A DNA stretch of 64,000 nt from Liolophura sinensis (GCF_032854445.1 NC_088302.1:3901338-3965337); one strand, 5' to 3'. Positions 47,756-59,100 are shown, numbered from the stretch's first letter. Program-made: numbers and translations. The notes: generated by a model from the sequence alone, not told the origin.

Positions 47756-48513
47756 GAAACGTGACGGCAATTTATCGGATGATACATGTGGTCAGTCAAA
47801 TTTTAAGAAGATCAGTGATGCAGATACTGACATCGAGGCAGACATCGCAATGCTTTGCTCTTCGCCTAAACCCGCCACACTATCAACCAGTCACTCTGGA
47901 GGTAGTGATGACGTATTGAATGATATAGAACAGGACCTAGATGAGGACGGGAATAAAGGTCCGAACACTACGGAAAAACCGTTGACTATTACTCAACATA
48001 GATGGGTTAAAAACCATAGGATGACAAACTTCAAGCTGAGCTGTAAAGGTACAGTCGTCCATCGAACCGCAGACGTATGTTTGTTCCACGAGTGAACGCC
48101 CTGTTATAGAGGAAACTGAGCGCTTTTGCCAACGTGTTCATCTTCGACTTTCTAACATTCAGAACACTCTGCTGAAAGCGGAAGTAGCTGTTGTACAGCT
48201 CACTGATACTATGTTCATTTGCAACAAAGGCGCAACTCCAGTGAACTTCAACCAAATTGTTCCCATGGCGACGGATACACCGACGGTATTAGGTTACGCC
48301 TCATACGATATTTTATTGAAGAGAAGGGACGCAATCAGGCTTTTCCTTGGTAAAGAGTACGCCGTTATTTGTACCCAAGACGTCCCAGTAACTGAATTAT
48401 TGTTCGGTGACAATTCGTTGCCGCAAACGCTGAAAGAGGCGAAAGAAGCTGACCGAATTTGCTTCAATGCTTGTGCCCAATGCAAAGGCAAACATAGCCA
48501 TGATCCCTCTTGA
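47756..48513 (+). pseudogene. DIRS gag-like region
   Basis: The first frame holds a Ser/Asp-rich stretch (SHSGGSDDVLNDIEQDLDED) that stops at 48093. The second, from about 48100 to 48513, holds TERFCQRVHLRLSNIQNTLL, VVQLTDTMF, YDILLKRRDAIRLFL, KEYAVICTQDVPVTELLFGD and CAQCKGKHSHDPS. The LGYASYDILLKRRD/KEYA/LLFGD order matches the capsid-like protein of DIRS elements. Broken by stops and frameshifts. Confidence 0.65.
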
Positions 48514-48897
48514 AAACAGAAGTCCAAGTCGGATTACAGGTCCCCCTGAAGCTAACAGGGGGCAGAGCAGAAAGCCTTTTGTTGGGCGGCGATACCACAA
48601 ACGCAAACAGACACTGGACAACAAATAGTGTCCACTGTTGCTTCTCGAGAAACAAAGGTACGTGTGCATGATTTATTAGCCTTAAGAATGACATCTGAAA
48701 GAAAAACAGCTAATTTTAAATCTTTTCACCCTGAAATTTTAGGCATTGTAAGTGGTGCTGTGATTTAATTTGATGAAATGTCACATAAGAAATACCTTCC
48801 TGCCTCAGCAGAGGTCACAGAAAAGGGGAAGTTCATCGCTGATTTGGAGATAGTTTAACTACTTTCTAAAGGAGTAACTGAAATATGCCAACATGAA

Positions 48898-49606
48898 AAT
48901 TTGTGTCTCCCATATTCGTTACACCTAAAAAGGATGGGACCCACAGGTTGATTTTAAATTTGAAGAAACTGAACTCTCATGTCAGTTACCATCACTTTAA
49001 AATGGAGTCTCTTCACTCTGCCGTAAATTTGATGACGCAGAATTGTTATATGGCTTTTGTCAATCTTAAGGATGCCTACTATTCAGTGAATGTGTCACCT
49101 TACCATCGTAAATACCTACAGTTTACTTGAAGAAACCACCAGTTCGATTCACCTGTCTTCCAACTCGACTAGCCTCATGTCCACGCATGTTTACAAAACT
49201 TCTAAAGCCGGCTTCTGTCACTGTGAGACAATACGGATATGTCTCTATACAGGTTATAGTGATGATTCATATTTACAAGGGGATATGTTTAAAGATATGC
49301 AGATCAGTGAAACTGTGTCTTTAGCTGATAGTTTGGGATTTGTTATTCACCCCACAAGTTCTCAAGCCAACACCCACGGGAAGCCAAATGACCCCGGAAG
49401 AGGTTAAAAAGCACATCAATTACCGAGAACTCTTGGCTGGTTTTGGGGGGTCTGAAGGGTGTTTCAACTTTTCCTTTTCTCTTTTAATTTGGTTGAATTA
49501 TGGCCAGACTGTTCGTGTTTATATGATATTCGCTCCTCACGTTTCAAAGATCGGGATAAGTGGACTTCGGCACAGCAAAAAATCGCAAGCATTTATATAT
49601 TCATAA
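48898..49606 (+). pseudogene. DIRS reverse transcriptase/RNase H remnant
   Basis: Reads SPIFVTPKKDGTHRLILNLK, VNLKDAYYSVNVSPYHRKYL, QFT then a stop where Trp is expected, a frameshift, YTGYSDDSYLQGD (the Y-x-DD site) and SLADSLGFVIHPT, then KKHINYRELLAGF of the RNase H-side region. These are hallmark DIRS pol motifs. Several breaks; not functional. Confidence 0.8.
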
Positions 49607-49620
49607 CACACAGGTGTCCG

Positions 49621-50591
49621 CTTTGAGCGCCCGTCTGCTATTATCATGTCGTTGTGGACAGCCATCTTGCAGATCATGTGTCTCGGAAACACATGCGCGT
49701 TGGCGACTACTTGAAAAGAGACAGATTTCGTTCGCCGCGCACGGCAAGGCACCATGCATGAATACAAGAAATTATCAACACGTTAGATATTTAGCGCGGC
49801 GCCACAAAAGGCAAAAACTTACAGAAAATTTCACCGCAGACGAGGGTTACGTGTTGAAGGCATGTGCCACGAACAAATTTTTGTTAAGCACATAGCTCTC
49901 GTGTGCGCCGGGCGTAATCCTCGTGCTAGTGTTGTTGTTGTTTCGCTTCTATATTTGTATTAATATATATATATATATATTAAGTCTTATTAGTCATAGT
50001 TTTCATCAACTTTATTGACCTTTACATGCTGATTCTAGGAGATAGTTAGGTTTCCCCTTTAAGCTGCACCAAATTAGGTATACATACTAGGACTGAAGAG
50101 CAGAATCTTCTCTCTGCCACCTCTCCAGACGGTTGCTTATTGTTGCAGAATGACGGCGCGCCATTGTTGAGGGCGCTGCCGGTTCAAGTTTAACAAAGTG
50201 ACTTTGTTACCTTTCCTTTCGTAAATTTGGACTGTCTTCTTGGCAATAAGAACACTTCAGGCACTAAATTTAGTGTATATTTGTCATTCCGGACAGCAAC
50301 AGCGATTGGTTGGCTCGTTGCAATTCGGCACATTTAGTGAAACACTGATGTCCGCCAAGGCTTCGGTCGAGAATTTCATCAAGTACAAACTCCTGAATGA
50401 GTCCTTGAGTCCGTTTACTGTACTATGTCACACACGTACAAAAAATAGTTTCGAATATTGTCCGGAACAACTCTAAAGTTCGTTTTTGCCTTGTGACGAT
50501 GAAAGGAATGCGTGTAAGGCATTACCATCGTCTCTCCTGGCGCGTGACTTTCGCGATTGGATTGAACCTCATGAGCCTCATGAATTCTGCG
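49621..50591. other. Retroelement-rich spacer, unrecognised
   Basis: Lies between DIRS and Gypsy remnants. It holds a short (TA)n run (49963-49981), the 19-bp palindrome at 50191 and ORFs of up to 111 codons with no recognised motif. Confidence 0.5.
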
Positions 50592-51215
50592 TTACTTCAT
50601 ACAAACTCTGTCCGATTTCAACAACTCATTTAATGGCTGGAGCAGTTCTGAGAAATTTGGAAAATATTGATGATTAGCCATCCCCCAAATCCGTCTTAAT
50701 CCCGACAAGTCAGTGGGCGGATTCAAGTCTTGCATTGCCTTCATTTTATCGGGGTGTGGACTGATTTCTTCAGCAGTAAGCCTGAGTACTATAATATCCA
50801 TTTCTGTTTGGCAATATACGAATCTACCCTTGTTCAGTGTTAATCTAGAATCTCGCACTCCATTCTGTGTTGTTCGATTGTGTCGCTTCCAACAAAGAAA
50901 TTATCCATGTCCTTTCTAGATCTCCAAGAAGTTCTCTGACCGCACCGGTAAAGATATCTGGGGCACTTGTTATACCGAACGGAAGTCTACGGAAAGAGTA
51001 TTTGCGTCGTGTCAGTTTGAAACTTTCGTTGTCTAACGGGCATTTGACAGAATCCCAATCTTGCACCTAACCGCAACAAAATATTTCGCACTCCGATATT
51101 TATGACGGGCATCGTCAAACGTCGGTAGCGTGTAACGCCCGTGCTTTGTGGCTTTGTTGAAGTTGTCTGAAGGTATTATAAATCCTTTCTTCATTGGACA
51201 AGACCAACCAAGTTT
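50592..51215 (-). pseudogene. Ty3/Gypsy reverse transcriptase fragment
   Basis: The minus-strand reading gives GRYTLPTFDDARHKY, SAKYF, then a shift to NESFKLTRRKYSFRRLPFG, ITSAPDIFTGAVRELLGDLE, a degraded active-site strand (MDNFFVGSDTIEQH, where VDD is expected), and DKMKAMQDLNPPTDLSGLRR and QYFPNFSELLQPLNELLK. These are the palm and thumb landmarks of Gypsy RT. At least three frameshifts; no LTRs or other pol domains were found nearby. Confidence 0.8.
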
Positions 51216-51405
51216 GACTGGGGCTCGTTCTGCTTCCGGATCTTTTCATTCCTCTTTCAGAATGCATTAGGACATAAACAATCACGCAGGTGTGACAAAT
51301 GTAACATATTTCTAAAGTAAACTGGAAATTAATACGTAAAGTAAATCATAAAATAATGCAAACGTAAGCTGTTATCTTTATAGTATGAAAAATATAATGT
51401 ATGGT

Positions 51406-51602
51406 TTAGGCCATATAGATTCTGACTCGTCCTTTGATAGTGGCCCTGCAAATTGGACACTTCCGGAGTTTGGGACCACAAGTGAGGCAGGTGACAAGAT
51501 GGCCACACGGGAGGAAGGTCAGTTGGCACTTCTCCGTAAGACAAATCTTGCACATCGTCTTCTCCATTAACTCACGGTTCTCTTCCACCAAAGACATCAT
51601 CT
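51406..51602 (-). CDS. IAP exon 5 (RING finger, stop)
   Basis: 197 bp with acceptor TTGTCTGTTTTCAG and stop TAA at 51406-51408. It encodes a short helix ([12 protein letters not shown]) and the C-terminal RING, with [12 protein letters not shown] and CPICR in order and the usual IAP-type hydrophobic end (RVRIYMA). This is the E3 ubiquitin ligase module. Confidence 0.94.
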
Positions 51603-54600
51603 CTGAAAACAGACAAGAAGAGTGTAAATGGACAAGCGCAAAACGCAGATCGATCACAACTCTGTTTATACAAATGATTTACAGGATTTCACTGATTGGA
51701 GTTAAGCTCCGTACTCAAAAATATTCCAATTGTCGTATGGCACGCAAGGCTTCATGTAAATTGGGAAACTGGATATAATTGGCGAAAGTCACCTCCCTTA
51801 TAATAGCCAGGTACCTGACAATCCCCTTACTTAAAGCCACATCCTAGCCAGCAGGACATGGCCTTTCTTCGAGCACGTTAAGTCATTGGCCTAAGGCTAC
51901 AAGAGCGAAGTTCTTTACACACCATCAAAAGATTCAGAATCCAGCCCACGCTGGCTTCTTCTCCGGTCGTATGCGTGTGAGGGTCTCGGGTTTTGCCCAC
52001 TTTTCTTCCACTATAATGCTGGCCCCTGTCGTATACGTGAAATTTTCTTGAGCGTAAAGCACCAATTTAATAAAAAAATAAATAAATAAATAAAGTCTTT
52101 GTTGTGAGGTGGACACTCTAACCATTAGTCTACTGAAGCGGCCAGTTCCTGCCAGAAGTCATTAATCATTTATATACGTGGCGATATTATTATTATGAAG
52201 AGATAAACCAGTAATTTTTATCTAAATAGTTCTGACTGTATGCTTTTACACCTTATTCGTGAATAGTTTAGGTATATGATGACGCTGACCATGAACCTGT
52301 AATCTGGACACATCACTCGCACCCCCCCCCCCCCGGTGTGTACTAGTCACTCCATTTAAGTACTTAAATCCTAACAGAGGTAAACAGACATGACGCCGTA
52401 TTTCACCGGTCACGTGTGACAATCTGCTATTTGTCACAATGTCGCCGCAGCTCTGGTTTTTCTCTACATACTGAAAGTCTTTCATTATATTTTATACTTC
52501 GTCCACTCTGCGATAGCCTATTTAAGGGACGCTTCCTCCCTACTCTTTCAAAGATGTTACAAATGTTGCAGTCCGATGCTTTAGGAAAGTCCTCTAATAC
52601 AGTTAACCCTTTGTTTACTACTGTGGACACTTGGACACTTTCTGTCCATTCCACTCCCCATTTGGGCGCCCCGTTGGCGGTATATGACTCACCCTGGCGT
52701 TCAGCATCTGTATCATCTATCTTCTCTTGCTTTGAACTACCGATGTCCCTTGGCGCTTCCGATACATCAACATGCGGCGATACCGTCGGACAGGCTGCCG
52801 ATGCATCCTGGACAACAGCAGGGCGATGCTTTCCTGCAATATGCAATCATCCATGTCATGAGCTTGACAGAGTATATTGAACACATGTACATTTATATGC
52901 ATGACTGGTGTTCACCGGTGTATTCTCAGAAATTTTTCACTGAGACGAGGACGGCCAGGTTTTTTAAGTAGAAGAAAACGCAATCTGACAAACCTCCTGA
53001 CTTAAGACGAACGCAAACTGGATTGAGCATGTGTCCTTGCTGATCAAGGATCGACATTTTCGCCCCCAGTGCATATATATGGCTATATTAACTGTCAGTT
53101 CCTCCCCTGGCCGTGAGTGGGAAGCTCTGTCAGCAACCTACGGATGCTCGTGGGTTTCCCCGGCCTGGTCTGTTAAGCATGTGTGATTACTCTGATAACG
53201 CGTCATCACAGTGTAAATATACTCACTATCAGCTGTGTTCCACGAAAGTCGATTGGTGACAGGAGCGTTGGTGGAAAGAGATGTTTTCTGCAAGGAGAAA
53301 GCAGTCCATAAATCAGCGTTGTCCACACTGGTAGACAGCATGACGACAACTGGAACGGAATCTGAGGAGATATCTCCCAGGTCAAAAATCATCCAGGTCA
53401 ATAACCGCAAGGTCAATTCCCAAAACAACGTTCAAACACAAACCACCAAAGAATTAAAAAAGCGTATTTATTTATTTATTTGATTGGTGTTTCACGCCGT
53501 ACTCAAGAATATTTCACTTATTTTATGGCAGCCAGCATTATGGTGGGAGGAAACCGGGCACAGCCGCGAGAAAGCCCACAACCATACGAGAGTTGCTGAC
53601 AGACATTCCCACGTACAGCCAGAGAGGAAGTCAGCATGAGCTGGACTTGAAGTCACAGCGACGGCATTGGTCAGAGGCTCCTGTGTCATTACGCTGCACT
53701 TGCGCGCTAATCAACTGAGCCACGGAGGTCCCGAATTATAAAAGTATTTACAGTATGAAATTAAGACGGATGGTTGCAAAGACTAGAAATGGACTTTTCT
53801 ACCGCTTTAAATGGCAGTGAGTTTGTCTCTAAAAGTCAACAACTCGTCCAATGTAGGCTACGCATCCAACCACATACACTATATGTGGGAGAGCTGGTGT
53901 AAAATATTTCGTTTAAGGGTGAGCATTTCACTGCCAAGTCACAATGTTTACATTGCAAAAAAAAAGTTAAGAAAAAAGATTTGTATCATAGGTGCTATAA
54001 GAATATTAGGGGGAATGTGACATATTTCAAATATATGTGCCATTGGAAAAATTTGCTTTACCCGATCCAGCAAAACCCTTCCGCTGGTTGCGGCCGTCAA
54101 GGCATAACTCTGTTCCTTCTTAAGGAAACTACAAGATGGATACCACTGCGCATGCTCACACCACGGGTCATCGCCAGGTAGCCAGTTCCTCAAGCCGCCA
54201 TTACAGTGGTGGCATTTAACACAGTCTGATATCCCTGCAAAGAATTGAAAATTCACATCAAAAAGTGTTTAGACTGAGTATGTTTTGAAATAACTTTGAA
54301 GTTTTCACTAGTTTCAAAAGATTTAAAACTGCAATTACGTCCTCGACATTGAAACGTGATTTAAATACGTTGTAAGCATATTCACCTGCATAGAAAAATC
54401 CAGCTGAAGCCATATCAACGGGGGGATGAGTTTGAGTTTTGGGCCAGTCTACGAAGGATGCTAATCTTGATTCAAGTGTAGAAAAGTTGGGAAATGCTGG
54501 ATCCGTTTGGACTGAGCTTGTAAGGGACAGCTGTTCAATAGCCCTATCCAAATCTTGAATTCGATGGCGCTCCCTGGCGAATTCGCAAGACGGGTAACGG

Positions 54601-55253
54601 AGCAGATGCATCTCGTTGGGGACATCACCTTGCTGGAATCCACTCAGCATCCCCTGACAAAACGCACACTTCACAATGTCGCCTACTCCGGTGAAATACA
54701 AGCCAGACTGTGACAATGATTTTGGATCCACTATCTCTGGTTTTGGCCAAAATCGGTATGTCTCTTGACGATGTCTTCCTTCCTTCATTTTCACAGCAAA
54801 CAATGATATCTGGTCAGCTGGCGATTCTTGGCAGAAGTCTGTTGATTGTCTGCCTTTGATAACGGCGTCATGACTATCAATGCTGACGCCTGGTGACGTC
54901 CACACACAATCACGGTTAAACTCTCCGTGTATCGGTATGTCTCCACGAGTGACGCCTCTAATAAACTCACAGTCCAGACTGCGAGCTTTGTGCTCATCTA
55001 GGGGGTTCATGCCCTTCCTCCAGTTCTCAATTGTAGCATGACACGAAAAGCAGATAACCTTATCACGTGAAAAGGTGTATGAAAATCCAGCTCGCGCGTA
55101 CTCTGACGGAAATCCTTCCGCCCAGTGGGGCCATGTTATAAACGTTTTAAGACGAATCCATTCATAACACAGTGCGTCAGTTTCCGTGAATTTTGGATCG
55201 ATTCTTTTTTGGTTGAAATAATGTTCCAATGAAAAGTGCTTAGAACAGGCCAT
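51406..55253 (-). CDS. Inhibitor of apoptosis protein, BIR-BIR-BIR-RING (whole gene, 5 exons)
   Basis: Exons 54386-55253, 54062-54234, 53227-53287, 52693-52833 and 51406-51602 sum to 1,440 bp, exactly 480 codons (479 aa). All junctions are GT-AG and all phases fit. BIR1 (about residues 33-98) has zinc ligands C68, C71, H88, C95; BIR2 (about 166-226) C196, C199, H216, C223; BIR3 (about 262-327) C297, C300, H317, C324. All three keep the C-x2-C-x16-H-x6-C spacing. The C-terminal RING begins C432-x2-C435 and contains PCGHLVTC and CPICR. IAPs bind and ubiquitinate caspases or IAP antagonists and regulate apoptosis and innate signalling. The layout resembles XIAP and BIRC2/3, without a CARD; no UBA was recognised. 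Bivalves carry expanded IAP families, so a specific symbol is not given. ATG at 55253 is the only in-frame methionine before BIR1. Confidence 0.93.
51930..52095 (+). mobile_element. SINE fragment
   Basis: 5'-truncated copy with diverged body (CCAGCCCACGCTGGCTTCTT, CACTATAATGCTGGCCCC) and tail CACCAATTTAATAAAAAAAT, in the last IAP intron, antisense to the gene. Confidence 0.8.
52693..52833 (-). CDS. IAP exon 4 (linker before RING)
   Basis: 141 bp, phase 1 to phase 1, acceptor GCATATTGCAG and donor CAGG|GTGAGT. It encodes a polar, acidic linker (residues 368-414) with [20 protein letters not shown]. No domain is recognised. Confidence 0.8.
53098..53175 (+). mobile_element. SINE fragment
   Basis: A central piece only (CCTGGCCGTGAGTGGGAAGC, TCAGCAACCTACGGATG, TCGTGGGTTTCCCC), in the IAP intron between exons 3 and 4. 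Confidence 0.7.
53227..53287 (-). CDS. IAP exon 3 (short linker)
   Basis: 61 bp with acceptor TTTCTCCTTGCAG and a strong donor GATA|GTGAGTAT. It encodes [20 protein letters not shown] (residues 348-367), a Ser/Thr-rich linker between BIR3 and RING. It is called because it is the exon that restores phase between exons 2 and 4. Confidence 0.75.
53460..53735 (-). mobile_element. Full-length SINE nested in another repeat
   Basis: Minus orientation, with TTTATTTATTTATTTGATTG tail and tRNA-like head at the right end (antisense GTTGATTAGCGCGC). It is flanked by imperfect direct repeats (GAATTAAAAAAGCGTATTT / GAATTATAAAAGTATTT). An unoccupied relative of the target lies at about 41385-41440. Confidence 0.88.
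54062..54234 (-). CDS. IAP exon 2 (zinc-binding half of BIR3)
   Basis: 173 bp. The acceptor TTCTTTGCAG joins G|GG to give AGISDCVKC. The exon encodes residues 290-347 with [20 protein letters not shown] and the H-x6-C ligands. The donor is ATCGG|GTAAAG (phase 0). The open frame runs on past the donor, but only this donor keeps phase with the next exon. Confidence 0.88.
54386..55253 (-). CDS. IAP exon 1 (BIR1, BIR2, start of BIR3)
   Basis: 868 bp, ending in phase 1 at TATGCAG|GTGAAT, in the middle of BIR3 just before its zinc-binding core. It holds residues 1-289. A 67-residue linker of no recognised domain separates BIR1 and BIR2. Confidence 0.93.
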
Positions 55254-55332
55254 GTTCGAAATCCAAGCAAACAATTTTTAAAAAATCAGTCTGAAATAAT
55301 AATATAATAAGTTGTCCGACTAACAGTCACGA

Positions 55333-56199
55333 TTACACGATGCAGATTAGAGAACTAGAAAGCTGTTTTTCACTTGTAACGAAAGGTAATGCCCTCTTCA
55401 ACTGCCACCACCTAGTTATTAATTTAGGGTTAGGACGAAAAATTTGCTTTTGAAACTGCAGCAAAAGGAATTTCCGCGTAAATAATTGTTCACGGTGAGT
55501 CCTCTGAAAGAATTCCTGCAGTATTTGAGTCCTTGAACTATAAGAAGCAAAGTAAAACGCGGACAAGCGATAGTACGACAGACTGATCCTGGAATGATTC
55601 GCCAGTCTTTCGAGATGCTTTTGGTGAACTTTTCGCCGCCTTCGCACTTCTAGCTGAACGAGAAGCCTTGGACGAAAATACGCTGACAGGCTCACTTGAT
55701 TTCGTAGCAGATGCTCCGCGAAGCGTACTCGATGACGAACACAATTACTAGCGTAACACTTGGGACAGTTCAGGAGTTGGTTGCTGTCATCTACTCTAGC
55801 AGAGTCCTGATTGGCGCAGGTGCAAGCGCTGACACTCGCTGACAGGTTGCAGAAAACGGTGCTGCTGTTGCAAAGTGGTGATGTTGCCAGAACAGTTGGC
55901 ACTGTCGCGTTATTTCCGAGCACCGGCAATGGATCAAGGTCTTGGCTTGCAGGCAACGATTCGCAGGATCTCTTCCGTTGTACTTGGCCTAAGAATTTTG
56001 CCTTCGGACAAACACCCGTCAAGATATCCGCACCGTTCTTCTTCAGGTTATTGGAAAGTTTAGTAGAGTTTTCCGAAATCCGGTAAGTCTCACCACACAA
56101 CAAAACAGCCCAAAGACTGAACAAATGCCAATACCCAGTAACCTTCATGTCCTGTTTGAAACTTAGCCGATCCTGTCCAAACAAAACCAGATAAAACAT
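55333..56199 (-). CDS. Unrecognised ORF, possible secreted cysteine-containing protein
   Basis: A 288-codon open frame from ATG at 56199, GC-richer than its surroundings. A second in-frame ATG at 56148 starts a good signal-peptide-like run (MKVTGYWHLFSLWAVLLCG). The mature part has about ten cysteines in its first half, several N-glycosylation sequons (NST, NAT, NSS, NLS, NHS) and a very basic, aromatic-rich second half. I do not recognise a family. It ends 79 bp before the IAP start codon on the same strand, so it could instead be a long upstream ORF or IAP promoter/leader sequence. The length is hard to explain by chance, but the basic tail looks unlike a normal secreted protein. Confidence 0.42.
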   Translation of the reverse strand: MFYLVLFGQDRLSFKQDMKVTGYWHLFSLWAVLLCGETYRISENSTKLSNNLKKNGADILTGVCPKAKFLGQVQRKRSCESLPASQDLDPLPVLGNNATVPTVLATSPLCNSSTVFCNLSASVSACTCANQDSARVDDSNQLLNCPKCYASNCVRHRVRFAEHLLRNQVSLSAYFRPRLLVQLEVRRRRKVHQKHLERLANHSRISLSYYRLSAFYFASYSSRTQILQEFFQRTHREQLFTRKFLLLQFQKQIFRPNPKLITRWWQLKRALPFVTSEKQLSSSLICIV

Positions 56200-59100
56200 C
56201 GCATCTGACTGTATTTTGTATCACATAAAACCACGTATTACAATTACATAACTGTGTATTACATTACCTGCATTTGTATTACAAACTTGTGAAATTTCGG
56301 TCGTATTTTCTCAGTTCTCCCCGTTTTGGAGAGATAAACTTACTGCATGAGCGGACTAGAAAGGTAAGTGTTTATTGCCTTGTAATACTCCCCATTGTAT
56401 GGAGTATATTTTTTATTTTTGATATTCATTTGACTAAAGTTTGTCATTATAAGTCTATGTAGTACTTGCCTTGCCAGTCAGTATTGTTATTGTTTACTAG
56501 TGACGTATGGTCACGTTACAGGGATAGCTGCAAAAAGCATTTGTGATATACCTGCAGGGCGAGAGATATGACGCAACTGTCAGGGACGTTGTAATTCTGG
56601 TTTGTTGTGTTCGAAAAATAAACAAGTCTGTTTGAACTTGATGGGGTCTGTGAGTTTGGTGAAGCGAGTGCTCCCCAAAGAACTCCTCTTGCACTGACAG
56701 TAAGCGACGCGTGACGCGAACTGGTTGTAACAGACTCTTACTCCCACTTGTCTACACATTGTGTACCAGAGCTTGTGCATAAATCTGCACCTGCAGTCGG
56801 CGTACGTCTTACATACATGCCACCAAAAACAATCTTACTCATCCCGAGGAGGTGCCATCGGGAGTGGCTTTCATAAACATACATAAACATAAATTGATAA
56901 GCCACCAATTCACGTTTTCAGGGAGCAATGTAATTTCCATTTTTCATAAGTACGTTGATCCATCCACATCCTGACTGGAGTCGCTATAATTTTTGATTAA
57001 ACTTAATTTGGAAACGAAACAAGGAGGAAATTTTGTACACATGGTGTATCTGAATACTTGAGCTAAAACCGTCAAACAAATTTTTAATATCTTTTCTAGT
57101 TTTAAAGATATTAGTAAATGTGAAATTTTCCAAAACTTTTGAACCATTATCATTCAGATAAGACTCAGACATGACTATTAAAAACCTCTGGAATTTTTTT
57201 AATTTAAATAGTAAACCATTTAGTAGGACAATAAAATTTCGAAAACGTTGACAATTGATGAAATTGGTGATTTTTTTACAATTTTGTCATTATTTTCACA
57301 AATACGATAGGTAGATAAACTTTGAAAGTGTTTTGGAAATCGGCAGGCCACTCAGAATTTTCACACACCTGTGACTAATAACTGTGGGCTACACTACGGA
57401 GTCACAATACGGAGTCACAATACGGAAGTTTAGTTCTAAAGTTCGAGTATCCTTAAATTCGATCGTTTGAGCATTTCCATGCATTAGTGCATGCATAAAA
57501 TCACACAATTCCACAACTAATTACTTCCTTGATTGCACTGCACTATAAGCTCGTGAAATTTCATGAGTACGTACTTTATTGAAAGATCTCTATCCCAAAC
57601 TGGCGCAATTACATAACAATATTGTGCGTACGCCTATAACGCTGGCTTACTCTCTGTTCGTAGGGTGGGAATTACGGTCTGGCAGCAAAACAGACAGACA
57701 ATAGTCGTGGGTTTCTCCCGGGCTCTGTCCAGTTTCCTCCAATCGTATATTGCTGGTCGCCGTCGTATAAGTGAAATATTCTTGAGTACAGCGTAAAACA
57801 CCAATCAAACAAATACACTGTACATAAATTTATTATAATCACATACCCATTAATGTACTTCTTAAATGTGGTACCAGCCCACTTGCATGTCCACCGTATT
57901 TTTTAGTTCTACATTATCAGCAGATGATTGAGAAATTAAGCTGGTGATGTTAGCATTTTGACTAACTATTTTTTGCTGTTGTTCCAAACACTGTCATTGT
58001 GTCTTATACATTCACAACTATTTTGTAAATATATATACTGATTATAGGTTTCTATGAAATTTATAATGAGATTAGGATAGATTTGTTTGACAGAACCATT
58101 ACGAAATATACTTAACTTATGAAAAATGAACACTGAATGATGATTAACGAAGAAGTTGAGGTTATATACATGTGGTTTATTGCCATACAGTAATGCCCAA
58201 TAATACAATTCGTGCTACTATAATAATGATTAAAACAGTGATTAATTGGACGCATGTTGAGCATTGTATGTAGGCCTATATTTTGTTTGTGTTTTTTCTT
58301 CACCTGTTTTCTAGGCCATTTATCAGTTTGTGTCATTGTATATACTTGTTTTTTTTTTTTGTTTTTTTTTTTACTTTTGTTTCTGTATTATATTCTATGC
58401 AAAAGATTTCTGGCAGTATAAATATATTGTCTTTGTGTCCTTGTTTCTTATGCTGTGTGACTTTGCACTGGATCTGTACCTTGTTCGTTACGGGTATTTG
58501 TGTAATGGGGGTCATTTATACCGTGAGACCTTAGCCGAGATTTCAGAGTGGAAATACCTATCACGCAGTGTCCTCTTTTATGGCTCTTTGGTATCGTTTC
58601 GTTCGCAACACCATGCGTGTCTGCAGTTTTAGTTAAAAGTTTTCGTAGTCGTATATATTATATATTTATGTATGTTAATTTCAGGCTGAGCGTTTATCAT
58701 ACTTATGTTTTTCTGTAATAAGTATCACTCGTTATAATGCGATATAGCTGAACATTATTTTGTTCAATTGCTCACTATAAAATTTTATGTTTCCTCCAGG
58801 ATGTTATATTACATTAGACTCGTCACTTATATGCTTGTATATGTTGTTTCATCATGCTTTAGTGTAGGCAGTGGGAAGGTCTGTCTGTTAAGGTCAGTCA
58901 GTTAATACGGAAAGTACGGAGGTGTTGGGGAAAACCCAGTAAATAGATCTAACTGATTGTCAAAGTAGGCTTAATTCACGCTAGCTGTGGTGTAATACCC
59001 ATCGGTCCTCGCCTATCATGGTCTAACATAGGCCTATTTATCGTATGCTGCATTTATAGGCCCACTGTATGTGGGGAAAATACATGTATTCACCCTTTCA

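Larger units (their letters stand above)
45760..49620 (+). mobile_element. Decayed DIRS-type retroelement split by a Tc1 insertion
   Basis: Plus-strand pieces, in order: an acidic gag-like N-terminal part (45762-46120), the Tc1 element at 46217-47753, gag continuation (47756-48513) and reverse transcriptase plus RNase H-like remnants (48898-49606). Gag includes LGYASYDILLKRRDAIRLFL, GKEYAVICTQDVPVTELLFG and LKEAKEADRI, typical of DIRS gag. Multiple frameshifts and stops. No split direct repeats or tyrosine recombinase were identified, so limits are approximate. Confidence 0.68.

Noticed and set aside
52717-52902. Basic ORF ([20 protein letters not shown]) as an IAP exon frame
   Set aside because: This is the wrong frame of IAP exon 4; phase from the 61-bp exon selects the acidic reading, which also joins correctly to the RING exon.
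55538-55744. Ser/Lys-rich ORF as a histone-like protein
   Set aside because: It is a shifted frame within the longer 55333-56199 ORF with no start or domain support.
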